Origin: Silene latifolia
Lineage: Eukaryota > Streptophyta > Magnoliopsida > Caryophyllales > Caryophyllaceae
Assembly: GCF_048544455.1 (NCBI RefSeq)
Contig: NC_133532.1
Coordinates: 84,709,156 to 84,773,155, forward strand
Length of the DNA: 64,000 bases
Direction of reading: 5' to 3'
Below, piece after piece: positions 22,422 through 33,125 of the stretch. A program made the translations under genes and the position numbers. The notes beneath the pieces are model-generated. The model saw only the letters and a program-made list of their open reading frames with translations, did not search any database and was not told where the DNA came from. Position 1 is the first letter of the stretch. Each line of letters opens with the position of its first letter.

Positions 22422-24333
22422 CCACGTAAATTTTCTTTGTGATTTTTCATAAAACGATTTTGAAACGATTGTATTTGTCTCGAAAACCGTGCCTAGTATA
22501 CACGGCAGAATTTTTTTTTTTACCGTGACATGTTTACACGGTTGATTCATCTTGTTTTCGATTTGTTTTTATGCATATTGTTGTTTTATACGGAGATTAT
22601 AACAATATGTCACGTTTTGTCAGTTTATAAAATTGTTTTGATGTGGTTTTGATCAATTTTGCGATTGTTTTGTTTCGTCAAAACTGTTTTCACGAGGGTT
22701 TTGCATTTCCAGAAATTTTTGTACTCGATCGACCATGTTTTTAATCGATCGAGTGGTTTTCTGTCTTGTTTTTACTCGATCGAGTCCTTGCTGTACTCGA
22801 TCGGCCATTTTCAAAACCCCACTGCTCGATCGAGGAGTCCTCGTACTCGATCGAGCAGATTTGCTGATAAAAGCCCTCGATCGACCTCCAGTACTGTCGA
22901 TCGAGTACTTTCTGTTTGGCAACCTCTCGATCGACTAGCAGTTCAGTCAATCGAGCCCTATAGTTCCTCGATCGAGCACTATTGTCCCTGGATCGAGGGA
23001 TTTTTGTTCTGGCAAGCTTTGAAAATTTATTCTTTTGTTTTAAATTTTCTTTTGGCCTTAATATGTACTTTATACGGATATTGTACACTCGCTATGATTG
23101 TGAAACGGTTCACACACGTACCATTAAGTTATTTTAAAGCGTATTTAAAGTAACGGATTGTATTAGATTAAAATTGAATGATAGAAGCGGTTTTATCACA
23201 TGAATTTTAATCATTAAAAGGTGGTTTGGATAAATTTAACATAATTACGGAATTATGTCACGAATGAATTTGTTTTTAGTTGATGCATTTTTATTTATCG
23301 TTAATTTTGAATGCTTGTGAATGCCTTTTATTACGTATTTATTTTTGCAAACGGTTGTAACTTAGTGTGGCCTTAGTAGAACGTGTTACCGTAATGATGG
23401 AACACGGTCTTGGTTGTATTTTGAGATCTCGTATCTCCGTTTTGGATTTTTCACTTGTAATTACAGTTTTTAATTAGAATGTAAATAGTTTTATATTTTG
23501 TAATTTTAAATGTAATTTTTGAGAAGACCAAAGATGGAGAACGGATGCTCACTCCCGCTACATGGATCAAGATGGAACATCAAGACAAGCTTCTCGGGTC
23601 CAACGGTGGATTCCAAAGTTGTTTATGTTTTATTTTATTAGGATAGGCCACACTAGGAATTTTATTTACGTATTGCATTCTTTTATTTATTTTTCGCAAC
23701 GATAATATCCATCATATTCCGCCTAAAAACCAAACCACCTAATTATTGCATGAAAACTGACACATATAGTGGTCACGAGTTAGTTTTCTTTGACATTCTC
23801 ATGTCACACGTTTTTTTAAGCCATCACCCAAATTAATTCATTCACGCAGACGCTAGTTATTCGTTCACTTAATATGAATTACAATTTAGTTGATGGGATC
23901 TTCCTCGTATAAACCAAAATTGAGAACGGTCTTTATAGGTCAAACTCCAATGAGTCCCTTCTTCGTCGGTAGGCATAATATGACCCCTTCTACGTCGGGT
24001 AAGTTGGAACTGATTGACTTATTTTATCTCAACACTATGGTCACTCGTACGATCCTGTGACTATGGTGGACTATAGATAGGATTTACGGAAATCTATCGA
24101 CCAAGAGTTCTTGCGGAAGAATTAGCTAAACAGTTGGCTTATCAATTTACGGAAATTAAGTCTTGGGATCACTTGTATTATTCTTGAGGGAGATCAATTA
24201 TGCAAGTGCGAGAGTCTACACGTTAAAATGAATTTTAAAATAGACTTAAATCACCTCGATGAGTTGCTTATTTCGTTTTGTTTTTCTTTCTTTTTCAGTG
24301 TAGATCACGAACTTTTAAACTCGCTAATAACAA
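22422..24333 (+). other. Copia D untranslated leader
   Basis: This is a 1.9-kb stretch before gag without conserved coding sequence. Apparent open frames around 22650-23150 come from the palindrome repeats (22723-22996). The remainder is AT-rich, with no structure I can assign. Confidence 0.7.
22723..22996. repeat. CTCGATCGAG palindrome cluster in the copia D leader
   Basis: About a dozen copies of (t)actcgatcgag(t), several with one changed base (gatcggcc, caatcgag, tggatcgag), at 15-30 bp spacing. The same motif occurs in solo LTR F, LTR E and element C. Confidence 0.92.
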
Positions 24334-25153
24334 ATGGCTGGTTCTCTCAAAACCCAATGCCAAGTGCCACATTGGACCGTGAGTCCCGGCTTCTGATCTT
24401 CATGAATCGGATGAATCGGTCTACTCGATCAAGAATGATGGATCAAACTTCGCGGACCGGGAGGCGGCATTACGGAATGCTGCCGCCGCCGACGGAAGCT
24501 CAAATATCTATTAGAGCCCATCCCGGCAAACCCGGGTCCCACGGCTAGAGCTCATTGAAATCACCAAGTTTAATGATTTCTGTATGGAAGCGGGTGCGAT
24601 TAAAAACGTACTCATTTTTGCAATGGAACCCAATTTGCAGAAACGCTTCATAGCCCATGGTGCAAACAATATTTTCACCACGCTCACTAAGGGATTCTCG
24701 AAAGCACCGAGAATCGTGACCTATGAGCATACCGCTCGCTTCTTTGATGCGAGACTCCAGAAGGGCCAACCGGTTAGCCCACACATTCTCAGCATGATTG
24801 AGAATGTCGAGAAACTGGAGACCTTTAATTGTAACATCAGCGAGAACATTGTTATCGACCGCATGCTTCATTCACTCCACGATGGTTTTTCGCAATTTAG
24901 AGCGAATTACTATATGAATGATTTGAAGAAAACCCCACATGAATGCACTCCTTCTCGTACGGACCGAGAAGGACATGAAGTTCAGTGGGAGCTTGAAACA
25001 GGATGTTCTCGTTGTGTCAAACAAGGGGAAAGGTAAGGGCAAAGCTCGAGCAAACCTAGCGATGAGGTAAACCGAAGTTCAAGAAGTCGGGTTCAGGTAA
25101 GAGTGGGCCTGGTGAGTCGAGCACCTCATCAGGCGCGACAAAGAGCAAGAATG
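24334..25153 (+). pseudogene. gag: Copia D gag, frame-broken
   Basis: I place the start at the ATG at 24334 (MAGSLKTQCQV). The next stretch is frame-shifted and poorly conserved. From 24584 a clear copia Gag core reads IKNVLIFAMEPNLQKRFIAH and FFDARLQKGQPVSPHILSMI, then ENVEKLETFNCNISENIVID and FRANYYMNDLKKTPHE. The frame shifts again near 24950; the expected basic GKGKGKAR stretch is visible in another frame around 25020-25050. The Gag zinc knuckle lies at the start of the next entry. At least two frame changes make this copy non-functional unless they are assembly errors. Confidence 0.8.
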
Positions 25154-28100
25154 AAAACATGGAGTGCCATCATTGCCACAAGACTGGGCATTGGAGGCGT
25201 ACATGTCCTGTTTATCATGAGGACTTAAAGGCAGGTCGTGTTAAACCTGTTGGTATGTCTTCTCTCTCTTCTACTTTTATTCATATGATTGAGATTAACT
25301 ACGCAAGTTACGGAACTTGGGTACTTGATACTGGTTGTGGTTCTCATCTGTGTAATCATGTGCAGGGGCTCCGAAACATCGAACCCCTCGTAAAGGGTGA
25401 GGTGGACCTGCGTGTTGGGAATGGAGCAAGAGTGGCTGCCATCTCAAAGGGGACATATGTGATCCGACTTCCTAGCGGATTTGAGTTGTCATTATATGAC
25501 TTGCTATTATGTACCTAGTCTTTCGAAAAACATTATTTCGGTTTACGCACTTGATAAACTTGGTTTTTCATTTGTAATAGAGAATAATAGTTGCATTTTC
25601 TCTTTACACAATATGATTTATGGCAAGGCAGTCTCCATGAACGGAATTTATGTTTTAGATCAGACCACCGAAATATTACACGTAATGAATAAAAAGTTAA
25701 AGGTTGGTGACAAAGATCAAACGTATCTATGGCACCGCCGTATGGGACACATTAATGAGAAACGCGTAAAAACGACTCATTAAAAATGGAGCTATCTCGG
25801 CCTTTGATTTTCAATCATTTGGCACGTGTGAATCATGTCTCATCGGTAAGATGACTCGGATTTCCTTCAAAGGTGTTGGAATGCGCGCTGCTGACCTATT
25901 AGGACTCATACACACGGATGTATGTGGTCCTATGTCAATCACCGCACGAGAAGGCTATAGGTATTTCATCACTTTCACGGATGATTTAAGTAGATATGGC
26001 TATGTCTACTTAATGAAGCACAAAAGTGAATCCTTTGAGAAATTCAAGGAATACCAGAATAGGGTACAGAACCTATTGGGTAGAAAGATTATAACACTAC
26101 GTTCAGATCGTGGTGGCGAGTATCTTTCTCACGAGTTTGATCAACACCTTAAAGACTGTGGGATTGCCTTTACATTAACTCCACCGGAACACCTCAATTG
26201 AATGGTGTGTCCGAACGGAGAAATCGAACTTTACTTGATATGGTTCGATCCATGATGAGTCACACCGTGTTGCCGACTCATTATGGGGTTATGCTCTTCT
26301 TCCGTCACCTGCTCTAATACTTAATCGAAGTCCGTCTAAAGCTGTTGACAAGACTCCATATGAACTATGGAAGGGAACGGTCCCCAACTTGTCCTTTATA
26401 CGGGTTTGGGGCTGCGAGGCTTATGTCAAGTGGAGACACGAGGATAAGCTCGGCCCGCGATCGGTCAAGACATACTTTATAGGTTATCCTAAAGGAACGC
26501 TTGGTCATTACTTTTATTCGCCAACCGAACAACGTGTTTTTGTTGCGGCTAGTGCGACATTCTTAGAGAAGGAATTTCTCGAGAATGCAAAGAGTGATAG
26601 AACCTTCGAACTGTCGGAGATTCCAGAACCAAGTACCGAGCAACTATTGGAGGAACCTATTCCTTCAATCCCGGCTGCGGTTAACATTCCTGAGGAACCT
26701 AGGAGGTCGGGAAGAGTCTCTATTCCTCCAGGCAGATACATTGGTATGGTCGAGGAACATGACATAGATGACGTTCTACTCTTAACGAGTAGTGAACCCG
26801 CAACCTATAAAGGTGCCATGACTAGTTCTGACTCAAAGCTATGGCTTGAGGCCATGCAATCCGAGATGGACTCCATGTACGAGAACAACGTGTGGGATCT
26901 TGTTGACTTACCTGCTAAGGTTCGTCCCCTTCAATGCAAATGGCTTTACAAGATAAAGCATTCTGTGGAAGGTCAACAAGATATCTACAAAGCACGACTA
27001 GTTGCTAAAGGTTTCACCCAAGTGCCAGGTTTGCACTACGATGAGATTTTTGCACCCGTAGTCATGCTGCGTTCCATTCGGATTATCTTAGCGATTGCCG
27101 CTTTTCACGACTATGAAATTTGGCAAATGGACGTGAAAACCGCCTTCTTAAACGGCTTTTTGGAGGAAGAGTTGTACATGGTACAACCCGAAGGTTTCAT
27201 CGATCCTAAACATCCTAAGAAAGTGTGCAAGCTTAAGCGTTCCATTTATGGACTTAAGCAAGCATCAAGGAGTTGGAATCATCGCTTCGACCAAGTGATA
27301 AAAGAAAATGGATTTACTCGATCGGTCGAGGAACCATGTCTATATATCAAGTCGAGTGGGAGCAAGATTGTCTTCCTAATATTGTATGTTGACGACATAC
27401 TCCTGATTGGGAATGACATACCTCTCTTAACTTCGGTGAAAGTATGGTTGAAAAACCATTTCCAGATGAAAGATCTGGGAGAGGCACAAAGAATTCTAGG
27501 CATCCGCATCTATCGAGATAGATCACGACGGATGTTATCTCTCGATCGAGAGTCTTACATAGACAAAGTCCTAGAGAGATTCAAAGATGACTAACTCCAA
27601 GAAGGGTTTCTTCCTATGGCTCCAGGGGTGCATTTGAGCAAGTCTCAGGCACCAGAGACACCGGAAGAGAAAGAGCGCATGACACGGATTCCTTATGCTT
27701 CGGCTATAGGATCAATCATGTATGCCATGATATGCACACGTCCGGACGTGGCATATGCATTGAGTATGACAAGTCGATTCCAACAAAGATCCAGGTGAAC
27801 CACATTGGTGGTCATCAAGAACATTCTTAAGTACCTACGGAGGACTAAAGATTGGGCATTGACTTATGGAGGCGATCAAAAGCTATGTGCAACCGGTTCT
27901 GTGAGATGCTAGCTTCCAAACGGATCGAGATGACTCAAAATCTCGGTCTGGATTCGTTTTTACTCTTAATGGCGCTGCGATCACCGGAAGAGTTCGAAAC
28001 AAACTGTTACAGCAGATTCTACGACTGAGTCCGAGTACTATGCCGCGTCTGAAGCTACAAAGGAAGCGATATGGATGCGTCAATTCTTACATGGGCTATC

Positions 28101-28371
28101 TGTAGTGCCTAGTTCGAATGACCCGATCACCATCTATTGCGACAATAGTGGTGCCATCTTCCAAGCTAAGGAGCCTAAGTCTAGCAACAAGTCTAGACAT
28201 ATACAACGGAAAGCTCATCTAATCCGAGATTACGTGGAGCAAAAGGAAGTAGTGATAGAAAAGATTGCTACAGATGATAACATAGCAGATCCTCTCACTA
28301 AACCATTACGACAAGATAAGCATGAAGGGCATGTTAATTCCATGGGAATTAAACGTGTTCCCAAGTTGTAG
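25154..28371 (+). pseudogene. pol: Copia D pol (PR, IN, RT, RNase H), frame-broken
   Basis: It starts with the Gag knuckle CHHCHKTGHWRRTC (CX2CX4HX4C). The protease motif WVLDTGCGSHLCN follows. The GAG-pre-integrase part has LWHRRMGHINEKRV. The integrase core has LIHTDVCGPMS and IITLRSDRGGEYLS, with frame breaks near 25510, 25780 and 26200. From 26389 a long open frame covers the integrase end and reverse transcriptase: ARLVAKGFTQVPGLHYDEIF, WQMDVKTAFLNGFLEEELYM and the catalytic LYVDDILLIGND. A TAA at about 27592 separates RNase H (MAPGVHLSKSQAPE, then YCDNSGAIFQAKEP and IATDDNIADPLTKPL), which has further frame shifts near 27790-28070. The enzymes copy and integrate the element; this copy cannot make a full Pol. 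Confidence 0.9.
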
Positions 28372-29090
28372 TACTCTTTTATGGATTAGATTCATTCGCT
28401 TTTGTACTCTATACGACATCATCGTTTTGATATTTTATATATATTTTGTTTTTCATGTGGATTTGTACGACAAATTTTGAACACCACAAAGTGAACTGAA
28501 CAAACATTATATTTTTAGTCCTTAATTGCCCACATGAGCTGATAACTCTGGCAATTATTTTGTGACGTTGGTTGATGGTGGGTTCAACGAGCCATAAGTC
28601 AACCGGTTGATTGACCAATCACAGAGGCGATTTATACGGATATTTCGTAGGACACAATTGTGACATCGGTCGTGGATAGGACTTCCATGGTGATCCTACG
28701 AGTCGATTCTTTTGACTATCGACTGTCTCTTGAGACTACGGCAGATTTTGGGTGACTTTGGTTTCTTTCTCACGGTCATCCGTAACAAGGGGCCAAGTAG
28801 ATTTTTTCGGGTCATTTCATGTTTGTGCTTAGATCGGAAGGAGTCGAGTTAAAGGAAATATTCAGCCTTTATCGTGCACTCGATATTTCTCGGGGCCACT
28901 CGAGGAGTCAGAATCGAAATGCATGGCCATGCTCGGATCTGATTCGATTTATCAGTTAAGTTACTCTCTAGTCGGGGAAACCACTCTAGATACAGATCGA
29001 TTGTAAAATACGACCTTTGCGGATCCGGATCTGCAAATTGTTTTACATTGAGTGGGAGAAATTTTAAATGAATATGAGAATCGGTTATCG

Positions 29091-29213
29091 CACATACACT
29101 TGTACGGACAAGTGGGAGTTTGTTGGAGCTTGTGTCCTCCAGGTAGTGCGGATAACGTCATTGCACATACACTTGTACGGACAAGTGGGAGCTTGTTGGG
29201 GTTGGTGTCCTTA
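29091..29213 (+). repeat. Tandem PPT / LTR-start unit of copia D
   Basis: Two units 73 bp apart (29091-29140, 29164-29213) each read cacatacacttgtacggaca then agtgggag and a TGTTGGRG LTR-like start. The second leads into the true 3' LTR at 29194. The first leads into a 43-bp stretch (29121-29163) resembling the start of the solo LTR family at 3824-5002. Confidence 0.85.
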
Positions 29214-30181
29214 ACAGTTAGTGCAAGGACTTATAAATCTCTAAAAGGATCAAAGGGCATACTTTTGGTATTATTATCAGTTGATCCACGTTTATCAATA
29301 ACGGTTGGCTTGCTAGATAAGTTTGACGTTATTGTCATACAGATGGCGGTGATCAATTGGTCCCTAAAAGTCACACCTATAGGATACGTTTGAGAGATGT
29401 GACGGTATGAAAATACAGTCATGTAGATGCCAAATTTGACTAACCAGTTAGTCCGAGTTATTTGACTAGTAATTAGTCAAAATGTGATGTTGAGATATTT
29501 TATTTAATACGGATTAAATGAAAATGGCTAAGGCGAATTAAGCAGTTAATTCGTAAATTGAATATAAGCGTTTTATATTTAATTAAATGTATATTGAATA
29601 TTATTATACAATATTGTCTTTGTCGGACATGTATTAATAATTCAACTAATCCGTATTATTAGTTGATGCTTTAATACCCGATAACCGATGACAGTTTATA
29701 ATGAAACCGCGTCATATACATTTAGAATTTAACGAACCGGACCACGAGTTAAAACCAAGAGGAAGTGGAAGCCCACTTCCCCTTGAGGGTTTCGGTTTTG
29801 CCGAATGAGAGGGAACAAAAGGGAGGGTTTCTCCTCCCTTCTGACCTAATCATTCATTCTCGAAAAATTAGGGTTTTCAGAACATTTTTCTCTGAAATCT
29901 CTAGATCTCACATCGTAAAACCTCACAAGAGCTTTCTCAATATTGCAAGTCAATTAGAAAGCATTTCTAGCACAAGGGCATAGTCTCAGACGGTCTTGGG
30001 TGCAACAATTAGGAGGGAATCTCTGTTGATTTCTGTTCTTTACGCCGCACTACAAAGGACCCGAGGTTGATTCTTTATCTTTGTCGTTTCTATATTGTAT
30101 TTCGTTTATGACAATATTTCACATGCAAATTTTACGTTATAATCCTAAATTTAGAGGGTCTTATACGGATATTACCCTACA
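29194..30181 (+). repeat. 3' LTR of copia D
   Basis: 988 bp, about 99% identical to the 5' LTR by eye, followed by TSD gaagg. Confidence 0.95.
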
Positions 30182-30571
30182 GAAGGATGATAGGAAGAAG
30201 TCGGAATTCCAATGGAAGAAGAAAATTGAAGATGCTCCATTCAAAGAGCAAGTGAATTGTAGCAAAGAGAGCTTGAAAAGCTCACCAAAGTCAAGCATTG
30301 AAGAGGATGGCCTCATTGGCCAAGACAATAAAATGGGAGAGTTGTCTCCATCAACTCAAGAGATCTTTAGTGATCAAGTAGATGAAGTTTGTGGTCTTTG
30401 GGACGATGAGTTTAAAGGGATTTTCAATCCCTATATTGGTAATGCTATCGATCAAGACCGACAACAAGGGCAAAGGTCTATTGAAGATCTTTATCATGAT
30501 AATGAACAAGCTTTTGATTACTTCTTCAAGGTGTTGAGCAACATCAACACCCCCTTGGACATGCCCCCATG
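30182..30571 (+). pseudogene. Athila B post-protease tail (continuation after copia D)
   Basis: It continues the protease reading frame after the copia insertion (KDDRKKSEFQWKKKIEDAPF) and ends YHDNEQAFDYFFKVLSNINT then a stop at 30569-30571. Copy A has the same ending (LYHDNEQAFDYFFKALSNIN at 8348-8704). In autonomous Athila elements the protease leads into a connection region, reverse transcriptase, RNase H and integrase. Here the frame ends after about 125 codons, so that entire block is missing from the family. The short tail is acidic and unlike any enzyme domain I know. Confidence 0.8.
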
Positions 30572-31550
30572 ACATCTCACTAAGGATGAGAGTTTGGTGG
30601 AGTCCTCCATAAACCACCATTTGTAAATATTTCTAACTCCCTAACTCGCATTTTAATTCTTACATTGCATTTTTGTCATTTTTGGATTTTTATGCTTTGA
30701 TCAAGATAATTATCATTTTTGAGAAAAGTGAGGGAGGGACTAATGATTCAATTGATGTGTAGTGCTTTAGCTTAGTGTGGGGATAGCAATTGCCTAGGCT
30801 ATTCATGCCTTAGTAGTGCCCCCACAATGAAGAACACGAGATTTGAAGAATGAAAAATGACAAGGGATATGCAAGTACACGGATGGAACTGAATCCGGGT
30901 AAAAGGGGCTGAATCCGAGCGTCTTCATGGGAATCCGACCGTCTTCAGGCAATCCGGACGTTTTTGTCAGAATCCGCCCGTCCATCAGAGCTGAGAATTT
31001 AAAATTTTGGGACTGTTGAAGAATCCGAGCGTCCTGGTAGAGAATCCGCCCGTCTTCAGAAAGACGCCCGTCGTGGTAGGAAAGACGCCCGTCTTTTTGG
31101 CTGGGAAAAACAAGAAAACTCACTGGAAGAGAATTCGCCCGTCTTCAGCAGAAGACGCCCGTCCCGCAATTGAAGAATCCGAGCGTCTTTGCTGAAAGAC
31201 GCCCGTCTTCCCTTGCAATTCAAAATTTTCGGGTGTTTTAAATACCCCTCCCACATTTATTTCTTCATTTCTTCATTCAAAACACTACCCATAAACCCCA
31301 AAAACTCAAAACCCTTATCCTCTCCATCACCAAAACAAGATTTCCTCAACCAAATTCAACAAAACCAAATCCAAACTTCCTTTTAACAACAATTAATCAC
31401 TCCTCTTCCAACAAAAATCAAACCAAGCACCAAAATCTTCAACCTTTGAGTCGATTTTTGAAATTATAAAGGCAAAGCCTTTCATCTTAAAATCGATTTG
31501 GGTATACTTGGAAATTGAAGATTTTCACTCTTTTCTTGGTTCAATCATCA
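30572..31550 (+). promoter_or_regulatory. Athila B inter-ORF region with putative internal promoter
   Basis: No coding sequence is visible. From 30897 to 31213 about fifteen gaatccgcccgtcttcag or agacgcccgtc units recur, matching the LTR promoter palindromes. A TATA-like ttttaaatacccc follows at 31236-31248, then a C/A-rich leader of 300 bp to the third-ORF ATG at 31551. The layout copies that of the LTR (cluster, TATA, leader). Confidence 0.55.
30897..31213. repeat. GACG..CGTC palindrome cluster before the third ORF
   Basis: Repeated gacgcccgtc and gaatccg(a/c)(g/c)cgtc units at about 15-25 bp spacing. The copy A equivalent is at 7840-7990. Confidence 0.8.
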
Positions 31551-33125
31551 ATGGCAAGGACAAAAGGAGCAACAAAGGCACCTAAGCCAAAGGCACTCTC
31601 AACAAGACAAAAGAGTCTTCAAGCAAAGAAAGCCTCATTGGCTATGGTGGTAGCTAGCTCAAACTTGGAAGTGCAACAACAACAACCTCCCTTGGAAGCA
31701 ACAACATCAACAACTCCGGAAATTGCTCAACTTTCGAACTATCCGGAGGTAATTTTCATTTCTAACTCCCATAGGGAAACATTTGCCAAGTATGCTAGAA
31801 AATCCTTTCTATCCACCAAATTTATATGTGAAGATGCCTTGGACAAGTTGGGTGTCCTTGAATAAACTAAAGCCTTCTTTGAAGCCATGGGGTTGGGAAA
31901 ATTGTTTGCTACAAAAGAATTGACATACCCCTCCCTTACCTTAGAATTCTTGAGTTCTTTGAAAGTTACTAAGGTAGAGACTAGAGAAAACATCGAGTTC
32001 CGCCTTGCTAATGTGAGTAGGCGCATCACCTTTGATGAATTGGGTAAAGCATTGGGTCTTAGTGATTCACCTAGTTATTTCAAGAATCCCGGAAAGTATG
32101 ACCCCGCTCCTCTTTGGGAGGCGATTTCCGGAAGGAAATTTGAGAACTATCATGCTAGTCGCGCTCTATTAGTCCACCATCCGGGCATTAGAGTGTGGCA
32201 TAAAGTCATCGGGAATACCATCATTGCAAGAAAAGACACCAACCACTTTACCAAGCTCGATTGTGTTCTTCTTGAGTCGGCCTTAAATATTGGAAGGGAA
32301 TTCACCAAGCCTTACAATTCTCTAAGGCTTTTGGTGGAAAGATGGCTAAATGTTGATTGTGGAAAGGAAGGCACCACCGTTATTGTAAATGGAGGTCTAG
32401 TCACTCTTTTGGCTAAGTACTTTGATCCGAATTTCAACAAGGATAGCAAGTATGTGGAGAAAAAGGGGGGTCATCTCATTGACATGGATGCCATGATTAA
32501 CAAGTACAAGTGGGTCACTCATAACCCTCTTGACACCAAGTATGGGTGGCTCACCAATGAGGCTAGATCTTTTACTTTGCCTTCCAAGATTTGCCGTTTG
32601 AGTGTCCATCGGACCAACTACCTCCTTCCCCTCTCAAAAGAAGCCGAATACATCATCCGACAACAAAGGGGTGAAATTGAAATGCCCTCCTCCTCCATTG
32701 TCACACCACCCTATCCATTCAAGTATCAAGAGTTCAAACCCGAAGGTATTGAAGCAAGCAAAGATTATATGACTCTACTTATGCAAGAGATGCACAAACA
32801 ACCCTTTAAGGATCGGGAAGAGGCATACTTAGCCCAATATCCACCCCTCCTTCATCTAGCTACGCAAGGACTACTTGATCCTTCATGTCCTTTGCCTAGT
32901 TGGGCGGATAGGGAAGTCTTCTTTCCGAGTGGATCTAGGGGTGAGATTCCGGGTGATGATGAGGTTGTCGGTGATGAGGTTGTTGATGATAACATTGATG
33001 AAGAGGCTAGTGAAGAAGAAGAAGAGGATGATGAAGAAAGTGAACAAGAAAGTGAAGAGGGAAGTGGTGATGATTCCACTTCTATTGAGGAAGATGATGA
33101 TAATGATGATATAGTGGAAGACTAG
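31551..33125 (+). pseudogene. Athila B third ORF (ATHILA ORF1-like), one in-frame stop
   Basis: The ATG at 31551 (MARTKGATKAPKPKA, a basic start) opens a 524-codon frame with a single TAA at 31863-31865. Copy A has Gln at that position (DQT), so a CAA to TAA transition is the only lesion. The body has YPSLTLEFLSSLKVTKVETR, then HHPGIRVWHKVIGNTIIARK, then FTKLDCVLLESALNIGREF and VTPPYPFKYQEF. It belongs to a plant retroelement protein family (ATHILA ORF1 or the putative plant transposon domain) of unknown role. The last 60 residues are strongly acidic (Glu/Asp runs). The position between pol and the 3' LTR is where env-like ORFs occur, but no signal peptide or membrane helix is evident. Confidence 0.8.

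Larger units (their letters stand above)
21416..30181 (+). mobile_element. Ty1/copia element D, 8.77 kb, in Athila B
   Basis: The TSD gaagg lies at 21411-21415 and 30182-30186. Both LTRs are 988 bp (21416-22403, 29194-30181), start TGTTGGGGTTGG and end TACCCTACA, with about a dozen differences by eye. The PBS matches initiator tRNA-Met. A 1.9-kb leader with a palindrome cluster precedes gag-pol in the copia order protease, integrase, reverse transcriptase, RNase H. A duplicated PPT unit precedes the 3' LTR. The proteins look Tork/TAR/Angela-like, but the exact lineage is unsure. The nearly identical LTRs mean a recent insertion, yet the ORFs are broken. Confidence 0.95.

Noticed and set aside
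22723..22996. CRISPR-like look of evenly spaced short palindromes
   Set aside because: The units are 10-12 bp, the spacers vary in length, and the sequence lies in a plant retrotransposon leader. It is not a CRISPR array.
22650..23153. Open frame of 164 codons rich in Asp-Arg-Val/Ser-Ile repeats
   Set aside because: It is produced by the CTCGATCGAG palindromes of the copia D leader read as codons; frames in both directions look equally open and match no protein family.
31551..33125. Env glycoprotein in Athila B
   Set aside because: The position fits an env-like ORF, but no signal peptide, membrane helix or cleavage motif is visible, and the protein is a basic-start, acidic-tail plant transposon family member.
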